Numbered from the stretch's first letter, positions 1 through 10,375 are shown. The stretch: 64,000 bases of DNA from Winogradskyella immobilis (GCF_021887715.1 NZ_JAIQXX010000008.1:1-64000); one strand, 5' to 3'. Numbers and translations: made by a program. The notes: a model not told the origin generated them from the letters alone.

Positions 1-41
1 CATTTTTAGTGAATGTGCGAGCATGCGCGTGAGGGAAATTT

Positions 42-311
42 TTAGTTGTCATCCGTTTTTTTAGGCACAGGATCATGGCCAGAACCTCCCCAAGGATGAC
101 AACTAAAAATCCGTTTTATAGCCAATCGACCTCCTTTAAAAAAACCATGAGTCTCTAAAGCTTCTTTCGCATAATGCGAACAAGTTGGCTGGTACCGGCA
201 AGTGGCAGGGGTTAATGGAGATATTAGAGTTTGATAAACCTTTATCAGTAATAGAAACGGGTATGTGAGTAGTTTTTTAATGGGTTTGTTTAGGTGTTTA
301 GATGTAATCAT
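42..311 (-). CDS. yidD: Membrane protein insertion efficiency factor YidD
   Basis: An 89-residue basic protein of the YidD family, which associates with the inner membrane and helps YidC/Sec insert membrane proteins. The N-terminal part (about residues 10-30) is an amphipathic/hydrophobic helix. It is followed by the family's cysteine-containing core [12 protein letters not shown] and the C-terminal GGSGHDPVP motif. Length is normal for the family. It lies alone, 77 bp downstream of cysS on the same strand, not in the usual rnpA-yidD-yidC cluster. Identification is confident from the core motif; the exact role is known only from the family. Confidence 0.93.
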   Translation of the reverse strand: MITSKHLNKPIKKLLTYPFLLLIKVYQTLISPLTPATCRYQPTCSHYAKEALETHGFFKGGRLAIKRIFSCHPWGGSGHDPVPKKTDDN

Positions 312-388
312 AATTAATGACTACTAACTAGATGATACATTTATGGAAATAGACAACTAACGACAATACAACTTAACGATTTACAAAG

Positions 389-1864
389 TTAATTTGTGGT
401 AAACGTAGTGCCTTCTCTACCATCTTTGAGTGTAATACCTACAGCAGCCAATTCATCTCTAATTTTATCTGATAAAACAAAATCTTTATTGATACGTGCT
501 TCTTTTCTTAAGTTAATTAAAATTTCAACAGCTCCATTAAGTTTATCAGTGCCTGTTTCAGATTTGGCAGTGTCTTCTAATCCTAAAACATCAAATGTAA
601 ATGTATGTAATGTTGCTTTTAAAATTTCTAAATCTTCAGCTGTAATTGACGCACTTCCGTCTTTAATTTGATTAATAAATTTAGAGGCTTCAAATAATGT
701 TGCAATTAAAATAGGTGTATTAAAATCATCATCCATAGCATCGTAACAACGTTGTTTCCAATCCAAAACATTAAATGAAGACGTATTACATACATTTAAA
801 TCATTACTATATTTTATGGCTTCCATTAAACGGTAGAATCCTTTTTCACTGGCTAATAGTCCATCATCTGTTAAGTCTAAAATACTTCTGTATGACGACT
901 GCATCATAAAGAAACGTACCACACTTGGAGCATACGCTTTAGACATAATAGTGTTTTCGCCCGAAAGTAACTCAGCAGGATTAATAGTATTTCCTGTACT
1001 TTTAGACATGCGAGCTCCATTAAGTTCAAGCATATTGGCATGCATCCAATAGTTTACAGGGGATTTTCCTTTAGCAGCCTGGTTTTGTGCAATCTCACAT
1101 TCGTGATGAGGAAATTTTAAGTCCATTCCGCCGCCGTGAATATCAAATTGTTCACCAAGATATTTAGTGCTCATCGCAGTACATTCTAAATGCCAACCTG
1201 GAAAACCATCACTCCATGGAGACGCCCAACGCATAATATGTGTAGGTTCTGCTTTTTTCCAAAGTGCAAAATCTTGTGGGTTACGTTTGTCACTTTGTCC
1301 GTCTAACGCACGTGTGTTATGAATTAAATCTTCGAGCTTACGCTTACTTAAAATACCGTAGTTATTAGTTTCATTGTATTTATGAACATCAAAATATACT
1401 GAACCATTCACTTCATAAGCAAAACCATTATCTATAATGGTACTAATAAGTTCAATCTGTTCAATAATATGTCCAGTAGCGGTAGGCTCTATACTTGGTG
1501 GCAGAAAATTAAATTGATCGAGTACATTATGAAAATCAACAGTATAACGTTGCACAATTTCCATAGGTTCTATCTCTTCTAATCGCGCTTTTTTAGTAAT
1601 TTTATCTTCGCCAACATCTGCATCATTTTCTAGATGACCAGCATCAGTGATATTTCTTACGTATCGTACTTTATAACCTAAATGTTTAAGGTAACGAAAA
1701 ATCATATCAAAAGACATAAACGTCCTTACATTACCTAGATGTACATTACTATAAACCGTAGGTCCACAAACATACATACCAATGTGTCCGGCATTAATAG
1801 GTTTAAAAACTTCCTTTTCGCCAGTAAGGCTATTGTATATTTTTATAGTATGATTTTGATACAT
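389..1864 (-). CDS. cysS: Cysteinyl-tRNA synthetase
   Basis: Class I aminoacyl-tRNA synthetase that charges tRNA-Cys in the cytoplasm. The 491 residues are full length. The HIGH-type motif is HLGN at residues 42-45, and the KMSKS loop reads RMSKS at 285-289. The catalytic zinc ligands are C33, C228, H253 and E257 (CGPTVY, HLEC and FPHHECE segments). The C-terminal helical anticodon-binding part is present. Upstream on the same strand lies a small four-helix-bundle gene, with tandem octamers in the 53-bp gap. Confidence 0.97.
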   Translation of the reverse strand: MYQNHTIKIYNSLTGEKEVFKPINAGHIGMYVCGPTVYSNVHLGNVRTFMSFDMIFRYLKHLGYKVRYVRNITDAGHLENDADVGEDKITKKARLEEIEPMEIVQRYTVDFHNVLDQFNFLPPSIEPTATGHIIEQIELISTIIDNGFAYEVNGSVYFDVHKYNETNNYGILSKRKLEDLIHNTRALDGQSDKRNPQDFALWKKAEPTHIMRWASPWSDGFPGWHLECTAMSTKYLGEQFDIHGGGMDLKFPHHECEIAQNQAAKGKSPVNYWMHANMLELNGARMSKSTGNTINPAELLSGENTIMSKAYAPSVVRFFMMQSSYRSILDLTDDGLLASEKGFYRLMEAIKYSNDLNVCNTSSFNVLDWKQRCYDAMDDDFNTPILIATLFEASKFINQIKDGSASITAEDLEILKATLHTFTFDVLGLEDTAKSETGTDKLNGAVEILINLRKEARINKDFVLSDKIRDELAAVGITLKDGREGTTFTTN

Positions 1865-1870
1865 TACTGC

Positions 1871-1894
1871 TTGTCTGTTTGTCTGTTTGTCTGT
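1871..1894. repeat. Tandem octamer repeat TTGTCTGT x3
   Basis: Three perfect consecutive copies of TTGTCTGT, followed by a degenerate partial copy. They lie in the short gap between the cysS start and the stop of the four-helix-bundle gene. A second tandem octamer array lies on the other side of that small gene at 2309-2348. Confidence 0.85.
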
Positions 1895-1917
1895 TGTTTG
1901 TATTTTGTAAAGTCGTT

Positions 1918-2277
1918 TTATTTTAGAAAATGATTTCTGAGTGCATTTATTTTATTGGTAATAGATTCTATATTTAATCTAATACTGTTGTAGTGATCTT
2001 CAGAAATAAACTTCAATTCATATGAAATTATAGCTTGATTTAATAATTCTATAGCTGAGCTATATGCAATAGTCATAAAATGAGCCTTGTCTTTTTTTGT
2101 TAGTCTAGATGTTCCCTCTGCAATATTTGAAGATACTGAAACAGAACATCTTCTCATTTGCGAAATTAAACCAAATTTTTCTTCATTTGGATATTGATTG
2201 GTTATTTTATATACAAAGATTGCTAATTGATTAGCTTCTTTCCAAACGTCTAATTTTTCAAATGAATATGTGTGCAT
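1918..2277 (-). CDS. Four-helix-bundle protein (S23 / 23S rRNA intervening-sequence family)
   Basis: A 119-residue helical protein of the S23 family, relatives of which are encoded within 23S rRNA intervening sequences and of which the retroelement accessory protein Avd is a structural cousin. Visible family features are the N-terminal [11 protein letters not shown] helix, the central [17 protein letters not shown] segment (residues about 62-78) and a C-terminal helix. There is no rRNA nearby, so it is a free-standing copy. It is bracketed by tandem octamer arrays on both sides (1871-1894 and 2309-2348) and separates cysS from folE. Molecular function of stand-alone members is unknown; nucleic-acid binding is inferred from relatives. 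Confidence 0.85.
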   Translation of the reverse strand: MHTYSFEKLDVWKEANQLAIFVYKITNQYPNEEKFGLISQMRRCSVSVSSNIAEGTSRLTKKDKAHFMTIAYSSAIELLNQAIISYELKFISEDHYNSIRLNIESITNKINALRNHFLK

Positions 2278-2308
2278 AGTAGTAAACTCTTACTATATGA
2301 TTAACGGC

Positions 2309-2348
2309 TCAACATCTCAACATCTCAACAACCTAACATCTCAACAAC
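2309..2348. repeat. Tandem octamer repeat TCAACATC x5 (two units variant)
   Basis: Five consecutive 8-bp units: TCAACATC, TCAACATC, TCAACAAC, CTAACATC and TCAACAAC. The array ends exactly at the folE stop codon (2349-2351) and lies just upstream of the four-helix-bundle gene. The units are too short and have no spacers, so this is not a CRISPR array. Confidence 0.88.
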
Positions 2349-3026
2349 TTAAAATTGAGTATTTAATTTAATATAGTCTAAAAACTCACGACGCGTATCT
2401 TTATTTTTAAATTGACCACCAAATTCTGAAGTAATGGTGCTGCTTTCAATATCTCGGATGCCTCTAGAGTTAACACAAAGGTGTTTGGCATCTATAACAC
2501 AAGCCACGTCTTCTGTGCCTAAAACTTCTTGAAGTGCTTTAACTACTTGTATTGTTAAACGTTCTTGTACTTGCGGACGTTTTGCATAATAATCTACAAT
2601 ACGGTTCATTTTAGAAAGGCCAACTACAGTGCCGTTAGAGATATAAGCAACATGTGCTTTACCTACAATTGGTAATAGGTGATGCTCACAAGTAGAATAA
2701 ACCGTAATGTTTTTTTCTACAAGCATTTCTCCATACTTGTACTTATTATCAAATGTTGAAGCTTTTGGTTTTTTATCAGGATCTAATCCACCAAAAATCT
2801 CATTGACAAACATTTTAGCAACACGGTTAGGAGTTCCTTTTAGGCTATCATCGGTTAGATCTAAACCTAAGGTTTCCATAATGTGTTTTACATCTTCTTT
2901 TATACTTTCAATTTTTTCTGAATTTGATAATTCAAAAGCATCATCGCGCATTGGTGTTTCACTAGCAGAAGAGACATGGTCATCGCCAATAGTATCTATA
3001 ACATTAAAATTGTTATCTAATTTCAT
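2349..3026 (-). CDS. folE: GTP cyclohydrolase I
   Basis: Converts GTP to 7,8-dihydroneopterin triphosphate, the first step of folate/pterin synthesis. The 225 residues include the zinc/catalytic sites CEHH (C113-H116) and HLCVNSRGIRD with C184. The N-terminal 40 residues are an acidic, poorly conserved extension; the core starts around residue 40. folP, another folate gene, is elsewhere in the window (16826-17650). The stop codon abuts a tandem octamer array. A candidate -7 element is present at 3123-3130. Confidence 0.96.
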   Translation of the reverse strand: MKLDNNFNVIDTIGDDHVSSASETPMRDDAFELSNSEKIESIKEDVKHIMETLGLDLTDDSLKGTPNRVAKMFVNEIFGGLDPDKKPKASTFDNKYKYGEMLVEKNITVYSTCEHHLLPIVGKAHVAYISNGTVVGLSKMNRIVDYYAKRPQVQERLTIQVVKALQEVLGTEDVACVIDAKHLCVNSRGIRDIESSTITSEFGGQFKNKDTRREFLDYIKLNTQF

Positions 3027-3122
3027 AAGGTTTTGTTTTTAATTCAAAAGTCAAATAAGGTGCTAGTTTTACACAACATCTTATTTGCAAAAACGTTAAT
3101 TATCTAAGGTAAACTTAGAGGG

Positions 3123-3130
3123 CAAAGATA
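3123..3130 (-). promoter_or_regulatory. Candidate -7 element (TATCTTTG) for folE
   Basis: On the minus strand this reads TATCTTTG, matching the Bacteroidota -7 consensus TAnnTTTG, 97 bp before the folE start. No clear -33 TTTG is seen at the right distance, so support is weak. Confidence 0.3.
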
Positions 3131-3284
3131 GTTAATAAAAACAGCATATATAGGATAGGGGTTTTATAAATCTACTTGTTATAACGTTAAAAGTGTTATA
3201 ATAATCGGATGTAGCGTTAAAATATATGCTATTCGTTAAAATTTTATTAATTTTCAAACCGCTCTAATATAGTATAAGTAGGTT

Positions 3285-6200
3285 ATGGTAAAAAAGTATA
3301 TCAGTTTTTTAGTAATGCTTTTCTTAATTGGTCTTCAGTTTATTGAAGCACAAGCATGTCAAACAATTACCTCCCAAATAGATTCTTTTTCTATTACTCC
3401 AAATGCAGATGGGTTTATACAAGTCTGCCCCGGAGATGAGATTACATTAACGGGTAGTGGTATCTTTTCTGATAATGGAACTGGCGCTACTTTTGAATGG
3501 GATTTAGGAGATGGTAACACAATTACTGGTCAAACGGCAACATTCTCTTATACACAACCAGGGATTTATTTAATTAATTTAAATATAAGAGATACTAACA
3601 TTGCTAATGACCCTTTAGGTTGTCCTAATACAAATTTGCTTAACCAAGTAGTCCAGGTAAGCACTGATATAGATTTTACAGGAACACAGGCTCTAGAAAA
3701 TGAAATATGTTTTGGGGATAGTGTTGAAATAGAAGGTGTTTTTAATACACAAGAAGTGATTTTTGATTGCACACCACCAGTCAGTGAAGTTACATTTTTA
3801 CCAGATGGATTAGGGGCTTCTTATACATCTTCAATTACAGTAAATTGTTTTGGTTCAGGCCAAACATTAACTGATATTAGTCAGTTAACAAGTATCTGTT
3901 TAAATATGGAGCATTCTTGGGTAGCAGATTTAACTATAGAAATTATTTCACCCAACGGACAATCAGTTATTTTACATGATATGGGAGGAGGTTCAGCAAA
4001 TTTAGGAATTCCATGGGCAACAGGAGTTTCTGATGGTGATAGTGAAAATACTACTCCAGGCACTGGATTTACATATTGCTTTGTGCCTAATAGTTCTAAT
4101 CCAACTTTAGAAGGAGGAGTACAATCAGGTGGGACATTTCCTTTTGGTGATGGAGCAACAACTTATACTGATGATTTTATACCTGCAGGAGATTATAGTT
4201 CGATTAACCCATTGAGTGGTCTTGTAGGTTCCCCTTTAAATGGGGATTGGACGATAATGGTCACAGATAACTTTGAACGAGATAATGGTTACATCTTTGA
4301 ATGGACGCTTGATTTTGATCCAAGTATATTACCGCAAGATGCTACCTTTACACCTGTTGTTGTATCTGCAGCTTGGGATACTGATCCTTCGATTATCTCA
4401 ACTTCTGGAAATAATATTACAGTGCAACCGACAACTAGTGGACAAAACTGTTATACTCTTAGAGTGATCAATGACTTTGGATGTGAATATACAGAACAAG
4501 TTTGTATAGAAGTTAGACCAGAAATAGTTGCCAATCCAATTCCTGATCAATTCGTATGCGATGATGACAATGACGGTTTTTCTACTTTTAATTTAACGTC
4601 GTTTAATGCTACTGTTTTAGGTGGGCAATCTACTGCAGATTTTGTGGTCAGTTATCACAATACTATGGCAGATGCGGAAGCCAATACCAACCCTATTACA
4701 GGAAATTACACTAATGCTGTTGCATTTACACTAGAAACTATTTTTGTAAGGGTAGAAAATATTAATAATCCAGATTGTTTTGCAACCACAAGTTTTGATA
4801 TTAATGTGCTTGCTACGCCAGTGGCCAATACGGTTAACGATCAATTGCTTTGTGATGATGATAATGATGGCTTTTGGGATTTTGATTTAGATGCACTAAG
4901 AGCTACGGTTTTTGGAGGACAATCAACGACCGATTTCACCATAACATTTCATGGTTCTACGGCTGATGCTGATGCAAATTTAAATCCTTTGCCAGATGTT
5001 TATACCAACCAAGTGGCAAACACTCAGGAAACCATTTTTGTACGTATAGAAAATAACAGTAATACCGATTGTTTTTCTACCATAAGTTTTAATATTAATG
5101 TGTTTGATTCACCTATAGCAAATACGGTCAATGATCAATTGATTTGCGATGATAATAACGATGGCTTTTGGGATTTTGATTTAGCAGCATTACAAACGGC
5201 AGTACTAGGTACACAAGCCCAAGCAGATTTTACCATTACCTATCATAGAACACAAGCCGATGCGGATAATTCTCAGAATGCTTTACCTGCAGTTTATACC
5301 AATGAAATCGCTTTTCAAGAAGAAACTATTTTTGCACGTATAGAGAACAATCTAAATGCTACATGCTTTGATGCCACTAGTTTTTTAATTGATGTTTTTG
5401 ATCAGCCTACGGCAACAGCATTCACTTTTGAATTATGTGATGACGCTGTTGATGGAGATGACACCAATGGTTTTGTGGTTTTTGATTTAGCGTCTATTAA
5501 TGCACAAATATTAGGGGCACAAGACCCTACACAATTTACGGTAACCTATCATACAGATCAAGCCAATGCAGATGCTAATACAGGAGCGTTACCAAATTTA
5601 TATACAAATGTTACAACCAATGCAGATCAAATAGTGGTTCGGGTAGAAAATAATGACAATACCAATTGTTTTGAAACTGCTTTAATCGATTTGGTAGTAA
5701 ATCCATTACCAGTAATTACAGCATCCGTAGAGTTATTTCAGTGTGATGATGATACCGATGGTTTTACCGATTTTAACCTTACTGAAGCTAATATTTTAAT
5801 CTCTGCAAATGCAGCAAATGAAACGTTTAGTTATTACTTAAGCATGGCAGACGCGACTAATGCCAACAATCCTATTCCAAACCCTATAGCATACACCAAT
5901 ACGGATCCGTCATCTAACCCAGATATAGTGTTTGTTCGTGTTGAAACGAATAATGGATGTTTTAGAATTGCACAACTCGATTTATTAGTTTCTACTACAC
6001 AAATTCCTGCGAATTTTGAATTATTATTTGAGGCCTGTGATGACGATTTAATAGATGGAGATAATACCAATGGCATTACTGCTTTTGATTTTAGCACCGC
6101 TACAACTCAAATCTTGGCTTTATTTCCAGCAAATCAAAATATTACAATTAGCTATTATGAAACCGAAGCAGATGCTTTAGCGGAAACCAATGCAATTTCT

Positions 6201-7970
6201 GATATATCAAATCATAGAAACGACACTTCACCTTTTGATCAAGGCATTTATGTTAGGGTAGATAGCGATTTGGATAACGCGTGTTTAGGTTTAGGAGTGC
6301 ATGTGCGTTTGCAAACTATTAACCCTACACCTAATTTAAATCCAGCAGATATTATACTATGTGATGATACCAATCCAGGAGATTTGATAGAAACTTTCAA
6401 TTTAACACAGAATGAAGCTTTTATCTTTAACGGAGATCCTAATGTTAGCGCAACCTATCATTTAACTTTCGCTGATGCAGATGCAGGTACAGCTGCAATT
6501 ACTAATCCTGCAGCATATATAAATACAGATCCAACGGAAACGATTTATGTTAGAGTCGAAAACATAACGACAGGATGTTTTGCAACGGTTGATTTTGATA
6601 TTATGGTAAATCCATTGCCAGATGCCAATATTACTATTACCGATTTCTTTGAATGCGAAAACAATACCGATTTTATTTTCGATTTTGATTTATCTACAAA
6701 AACGAATGAAATATTAAATGGACAAGATCCTTCCGTCTTTGCAGTAACCTATCATGAAACGCAAGCAGAAGCAGATAATTTAACAGGCATATTGCCATTG
6801 ACGTATACCAATACCAGTAATCCTCAACAGATTTTTGTAGCGATTACCAATACAGTAACGGGTTGCTCTATAAGTACATTAACATTTAACATAGAAGTTA
6901 CCGAAGGCGCCAATGCAAATCCTGATGGTGAGCCTTTAATATTTGAAATTTGTGATAACGTTGCAGATAATGATGGTTTTGGACAGTTTGATTTAGCCAC
7001 ACAAGATGCCGAAATTTTAGACGGACAAGATCCTATGATGTTTACCTTAACCTATCATGACGATCTTAATGAAGCAATGAATGGAACAGATGAAATTCCT
7101 ACATTATATGAGAATACATCTAATCCTCAAATTATCTATGCACGTGTCAGTAATAATATTGCAGCGCAAGATTGTTTTGAAGTTGTAGAAATAATGCTGC
7201 AAGTTAATTTGTTTCCAGAGTTTGAGTTAGATCCACTTTATGTATTATGTGTAGATCTCAATGGAACAGAAGTTGTGGATGTACCACCAGTGATAGATAC
7301 AGGGTTATCGGCAACAGATTTTAGTTTTCTATGGACGTTAAATGGAGCTATTTTACCAACAGAAACAGGTCCAAGTCTTGTCCCTACACAAGGAGGTACT
7401 TACGAAGTTACCGTAACAGACATTACAACATCTACGTTAACGATGTGTGAAACTATTGCAACAACTCAAGTTATTGAAAGCGGAATACCAATAGTAACTG
7501 CAGAAGTCACCTCTGAAGCATTTTCGGGAAATAATACCATTAGAGTTACGGCCACTGGTATAGGAGATTATGGATATAGTTTAGATAATGGCCCATACCA
7601 AGATAGCAATGTTTTTGAAGATGTATCTGCAGGAGACCATTTGGTTTTAGCAAGAGATATTAATGGTTGTGGTATTGCATCGACAACAATAACCGTTATC
7701 GACTATCCAAGGTTTTTCACTCCTAATGGAGATGGCAATAACGATCAGTGGAATATTGAAGGTATAGATTCTCAACCTGGAGCACGGATTTTTATCTTTG
7801 ACCGTTATGGGAAGCTATTAAAACAAATAAGCCCTACTAGCTCAGGCTGGGACGGAACTTTTAATGGCAATCTTATGCCTACTAACGATTATTGGTTTAG
7901 CCTCGAATATCAAGAACCTATAACTGGAGAAACCAGAACGTTTAGAGCACATTTTACGTTGAAGCGATAA
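3285..7970 (+). CDS. Giant T9SS type B cargo protein with PKD, P-domain and nine tandem repeats
   Basis: A secreted 1561-residue surface protein. An N-terminal signal peptide (KYISFLVMLFLIGLQFIEAQA) is followed by a PKD-like domain (about residues 30-125, FEWDLGDG) and a proprotein-convertase P-domain-like region (about 165-350, SWVADLTIEIISPNG). Nine roughly 85-100-residue repeats (about 420-1310) each begin with a CDDDxDGFxxFDL-type motif and contain VTYH-ADA and ETIFVRVEN motifs. The last 90 residues match the gliding-motility-associated type B sorting domain (FFTPNGDGNNDQW...IFDRYGK...WDGTFNG). Repeats 2 and 3 are nearly identical at DNA level, showing recent duplication. Acidic repeats suggest calcium binding or adhesion, which is inference. 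It is monocistronic and ends at a bidirectional terminator. Confidence 0.92.
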   Translation: MVKKYISFLVMLFLIGLQFIEAQACQTITSQIDSFSITPNADGFIQVCPGDEITLTGSGIFSDNGTGATFEWDLGDGNTITGQTATFSYTQPGIYLINLNIRDTNIANDPLGCPNTNLLNQVVQVSTDIDFTGTQALENEICFGDSVEIEGVFNTQEVIFDCTPPVSEVTFLPDGLGASYTSSITVNCFGSGQTLTDISQLTSICLNMEHSWVADLTIEIISPNGQSVILHDMGGGSANLGIPWATGVSDGDSENTTPGTGFTYCFVPNSSNPTLEGGVQSGGTFPFGDGATTYTDDFIPAGDYSSINPLSGLVGSPLNGDWTIMVTDNFERDNGYIFEWTLDFDPSILPQDATFTPVVVSAAWDTDPSIISTSGNNITVQPTTSGQNCYTLRVINDFGCEYTEQVCIEVRPEIVANPIPDQFVCDDDNDGFSTFNLTSFNATVLGGQSTADFVVSYHNTMADAEANTNPITGNYTNAVAFTLETIFVRVENINNPDCFATTSFDINVLATPVANTVNDQLLCDDDNDGFWDFDLDALRATVFGGQSTTDFTITFHGSTADADANLNPLPDVYTNQVANTQETIFVRIENNSNTDCFSTISFNINVFDSPIANTVNDQLICDDNNDGFWDFDLAALQTAVLGTQAQADFTITYHRTQADADNSQNALPAVYTNEIAFQEETIFARIENNLNATCFDATSFLIDVFDQPTATAFTFELCDDAVDGDDTNGFVVFDLASINAQILGAQDPTQFTVTYHTDQANADANTGALPNLYTNVTTNADQIVVRVENNDNTNCFETALIDLVVNPLPVITASVELFQCDDDTDGFTDFNLTEANILISANAANETFSYYLSMADATNANNPIPNPIAYTNTDPSSNPDIVFVRVETNNGCFRIAQLDLLVSTTQIPANFELLFEACDDDLIDGDNTNGITAFDFSTATTQILALFPANQNITISYYETEADALAETNAISDISNHRNDTSPFDQGIYVRVDSDLDNACLGLGVHVRLQTINPTPNLNPADIILCDDTNPGDLIETFNLTQNEAFIFNGDPNVSATYHLTFADADAGTAAITNPAAYINTDPTETIYVRVENITTGCFATVDFDIMVNPLPDANITITDFFECENNTDFIFDFDLSTKTNEILNGQDPSVFAVTYHETQAEADNLTGILPLTYTNTSNPQQIFVAITNTVTGCSISTLTFNIEVTEGANANPDGEPLIFEICDNVADNDGFGQFDLATQDAEILDGQDPMMFTLTYHDDLNEAMNGTDEIPTLYENTSNPQIIYARVSNNIAAQDCFEVVEIMLQVNLFPEFELDPLYVLCVDLNGTEVVDVPPVIDTGLSATDFSFLWTLNGAILPTETGPSLVPTQGGTYEVTVTDITTSTLTMCETIATTQVIESGIPIVTAEVTSEAFSGNNTIRVTATGIGDYGYSLDNGPYQDSNVFEDVSAGDHLVLARDINGCGIASTTITVIDYPRFFTPNGDGNNDQWNIEGIDSQPGARIFIFDRYGKLLKQISPTSSGWDGTFNGNLMPTNDYWFSLEYQEPITGETRTFRAHFTLKR

Positions 7971-7998
7971 ACTCTTTTTCTATAAAATAAGAATAAAT

Positions 7999-8030
7999 AA
8001 AAATGCCTTGAATTTCTTCAAGGCATTTTT
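7999..8030. terminator. Bidirectional terminator between the T9SS cargo gene and rho
   Basis: Perfect stem AAAAATGCCTTGAA / TTCAAGGCATTTTT with a 4-nt loop and T-runs on both strands. It lies between the convergent 3285-7970 gene and rho. Confidence 0.9.
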
Positions 8031-8055
8031 TATAGTCTAAAATTTTAATGTCTAA

Positions 8056-9717
8056 TTAACTATTCATAGAAATTAAAAACTCTTCGTTATTACGAGTTTG
8101 TTTAAAACGATCGTTAATAAACTCCATAGCTTCAACAGGGTTCATGTCTGCTAAATATTTACGCATTACCCACATGCGTTGAATGGTATTTTGATCTAAT
8201 AATAAATCATCACGTCTTGTACTTGATGATGTTAAATCTATAGCAGGGAAAATTCTACGGTTAGAAATCTTACGATCTAATTGAAGCTCCATATTACCTG
8301 TTCCTTTAAATTCTTCAAAAATCACTTCGTCCATTTTAGAACCTGTTTCCGTTAATGCTGTAGCAATAATGGTTAATGAACCACCATTTTCAATGTTACG
8401 TGCTGCACCAAAGAAACGTTTTGGTTTATGTAACGCATTAGCATCAACACCACCAGATAATATTTTACCAGAAGCAGGTTGTACTGTATTATAAGCTCTT
8501 GCCAAACGTGTAATAGAATCTAAAAGAATAACAACATCGTGTCCACATTCTACTAGGCGTTTTGCTTTTTCTAATACAATATTAGCAATTTTAACATGCT
8601 CGTGTGCCTCTTTATCAAAGGTAGAAGCAATAACTTCTCCACGAACATTACGTTGCATATCTGTAACTTCTTCAGGGCGCTCATCAATTAAAAGAATCAT
8701 CTGATATACTTCAGGATGATTTGCAGCAATCGCATTAGCCACATCTTTTAAAAGCATGGTTTTACCCGTTTTTGGTTGCGATACAATCATACCACGTTGT
8801 CCTTTTCCTATCGGAGAGAACAAATCCATAATACGTGTAGAAATGGTACTTTGCTTTTCGGCAATATTAAATTTCTCTTTAGGAAATAACGGAGTTAAAT
8901 GTTCAAAAGCCACACGGTCTCTAACCACTTGCGGACTTAAACCGTTAATTTTACTTACTTTAATTAAAGGGAAATATTTTTCACCTTCTTTTGGTGGACG
9001 AACATGTCCCAGAACCGTATCTCCAGTTTTTAAACCAAACAAACGAATTTGCGATTGTGATACATAAATATCATCAGGAGAGGTTAAGTAATTATAATCC
9101 GAAGATCTTAAAAACCCATAACCGTCTTGCATAATATCTAAAACGCCTTCACTTTCAATAATAGCATCGAATTCAAAATCGGGCTCACGGTAACGGTTTC
9201 GGTTATCCTTATTGCCGTTATTTTTAGAGTTTTGGTTGTTGTGGTTTTTGTTGTTATTATGATTGTTGTCTTTAGAACGTTGTTGACGATTGTCATTATT
9301 TTGGTTCTGCGGACGACGATTATCATCTTTATTATTTTGAGGCTTTTTTTGCTCTTGTTTTTGATCTTTATTAGAATCAGAATTTTGTTGAGGAGCTTTA
9401 GCTGTATTCTCTTTTTTAGGTTCTTCTTTTTTATCCTCAAACTTCATGGTTTGCTGTTCTTTCTTTTCTTGAGGTTTTTGAACACGAGCACGTTTTTGAC
9501 GTTGCTGTTGCTGTTGCGGTTGTTGAGTACTCTTTTCTTGAGGCGCTTCAGATTTTGCAACGGCCTTTACAGCATTAGGGTTTGCAGCTTGATAGTCTAA
9601 AATCTGATATACAAGGTCTAATTTTTTTAAACTGCGGTACTTTGGGACATTAAGTTGTTTCGCTATTTCCTGTAGTTCAGGAAGTTTCTGAGCTTTTAAC
9701 TGTGAAATTTCAAACAT
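8056..9717 (-). CDS. rho: Transcription termination factor Rho with N/Q/K-rich insertion
   Basis: ATP-dependent RNA helicase that terminates transcription. Domain order: Rho_N helical domain (residues 1-45), a long low-complexity Q/N/K/R-rich insertion (about 50-178), the cold-shock RNA-binding domain (about 190-265, GYGFLRS), and the RecA-type motor with Walker A SQPKTGKT (313-320) and Walker [11 protein letters not shown]. At 553 residues it is about 130 longer than E. coli Rho, entirely because of the insertion. Such insertions are typical of Bacteroidota Rho and are proposed to be disordered. Shadow reading frames inside the insertion are compositional artefacts. Confidence 0.96.
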   Translation of the reverse strand: MFEISQLKAQKLPELQEIAKQLNVPKYRSLKKLDLVYQILDYQAANPNAVKAVAKSEAPQEKSTQQPQQQQQRQKRARVQKPQEKKEQQTMKFEDKKEEPKKENTAKAPQQNSDSNKDQKQEQKKPQNNKDDNRRPQNQNNDNRQQRSKDNNHNNNKNHNNQNSKNNGNKDNRNRYREPDFEFDAIIESEGVLDIMQDGYGFLRSSDYNYLTSPDDIYVSQSQIRLFGLKTGDTVLGHVRPPKEGEKYFPLIKVSKINGLSPQVVRDRVAFEHLTPLFPKEKFNIAEKQSTISTRIMDLFSPIGKGQRGMIVSQPKTGKTMLLKDVANAIAANHPEVYQMILLIDERPEEVTDMQRNVRGEVIASTFDKEAHEHVKIANIVLEKAKRLVECGHDVVILLDSITRLARAYNTVQPASGKILSGGVDANALHKPKRFFGAARNIENGGSLTIIATALTETGSKMDEVIFEEFKGTGNMELQLDRKISNRRIFPAIDLTSSSTRRDDLLLDQNTIQRMWVMRKYLADMNPVEAMEFINDRFKQTRNNEEFLISMNS

Positions 9718-9907
9718 TATGTATGTATTGTTGTATAGTATTATAATTATGACAAAGATTAATTCAGGATTTTCTAAAAAATAAATAAGAAGAAAAAGTG
9801 AAATTAAATCGGAAGATAGTTAAGAGCAATCCTTAGATTGATATATAACCACTGCAATAATACAATATTTTATTTAAAAATATAGACATCAATTAAAAAT
9901 AAACTGT

Positions 9908-9915
9908 TAATTTTG
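9908..9915 (+). promoter_or_regulatory. Candidate -7 element (TAATTTTG) upstream of DUF4293 gene
   Basis: Matches TAnnTTTG and ends 22 bp before the ATG at 9938, a spacing shared by several other genes in this window. No clear -33 partner. Confidence 0.4.
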
Positions 9916-9937
9916 TTGCTCAAATTTTTAGAATTTA

Positions 9938-10348
9938 ATGATTCAGAGAATACAAACCTTATACTTATTAGTTGCTGCCATTATATCTGGCGGACTTATA
10001 TTTGTATTTCATTTATGGACTGATGGCTCCGAAGCTTTAGTCTATGCAAAAGAAGATTACACATTTTTAGGATTGTTTTTGGGCTCAGCTTTACTATCAT
10101 TAATTTCTATTTTTAAATATAAAGCTAGAAAATCCCAATTTATATTGGGACGACTTAATATAATATTAAACTTTATTTTACTAGGAGTATTCGTTTATCA
10201 ATCTCTAAATTTATCTGGAGAAACTAACGTTTCTGAGAAAGGTATTGGGATGATTCTTCCTGTTTTTTCTATCGTGTGTTTGGCCTTAGCAAATAAGGCA
10301 ATTAAAAAGGACGAAGATCTCGTAAAATCTGTAGATCGATTACGATAA
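9938..10348 (+). CDS. DUF4293 family integral membrane protein
   Basis: A 136-residue protein with four predicted transmembrane helices (about residues 7-25, 45-60, 72-90 and 107-125) and an IQRIQTLYLL start typical of DUF4293, a family found next to rho in Bacteroidota. The role is unknown. It is divergent from rho (220-bp gap) and ends at a shared terminator with the phosphodiesterase gene. Family assignment rests on N-terminal motif, size, helix count and neighbourhood. Confidence 0.8.
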   Translation: MIQRIQTLYLLVAAIISGGLIFVFHLWTDGSEALVYAKEDYTFLGLFLGSALLSLISIFKYKARKSQFILGRLNIILNFILLGVFVYQSLNLSGETNVSEKGIGMILPVFSIVCLALANKAIKKDEDLVKSVDRLR

Positions 10349-10375
10349 ACCTAACATCTTAGTAGTATTAGTGTG

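Noticed and set aside
1918-2277. Intervening sequence inside an rRNA gene
   Set aside because: No rRNA sequence is present; neighbours are cysS and folE.
2309-2348. Possible CRISPR array
   Set aside because: Octamer units are directly adjacent with no spacers, and no cas genes are present.
9138-9600. Two open frames within the Rho insertion (both strands)
   Set aside because: Low-complexity Lys/Ile or Val/Leu/Phe proteins that mirror the Asn/Gln/Lys codon bias of the insertion.
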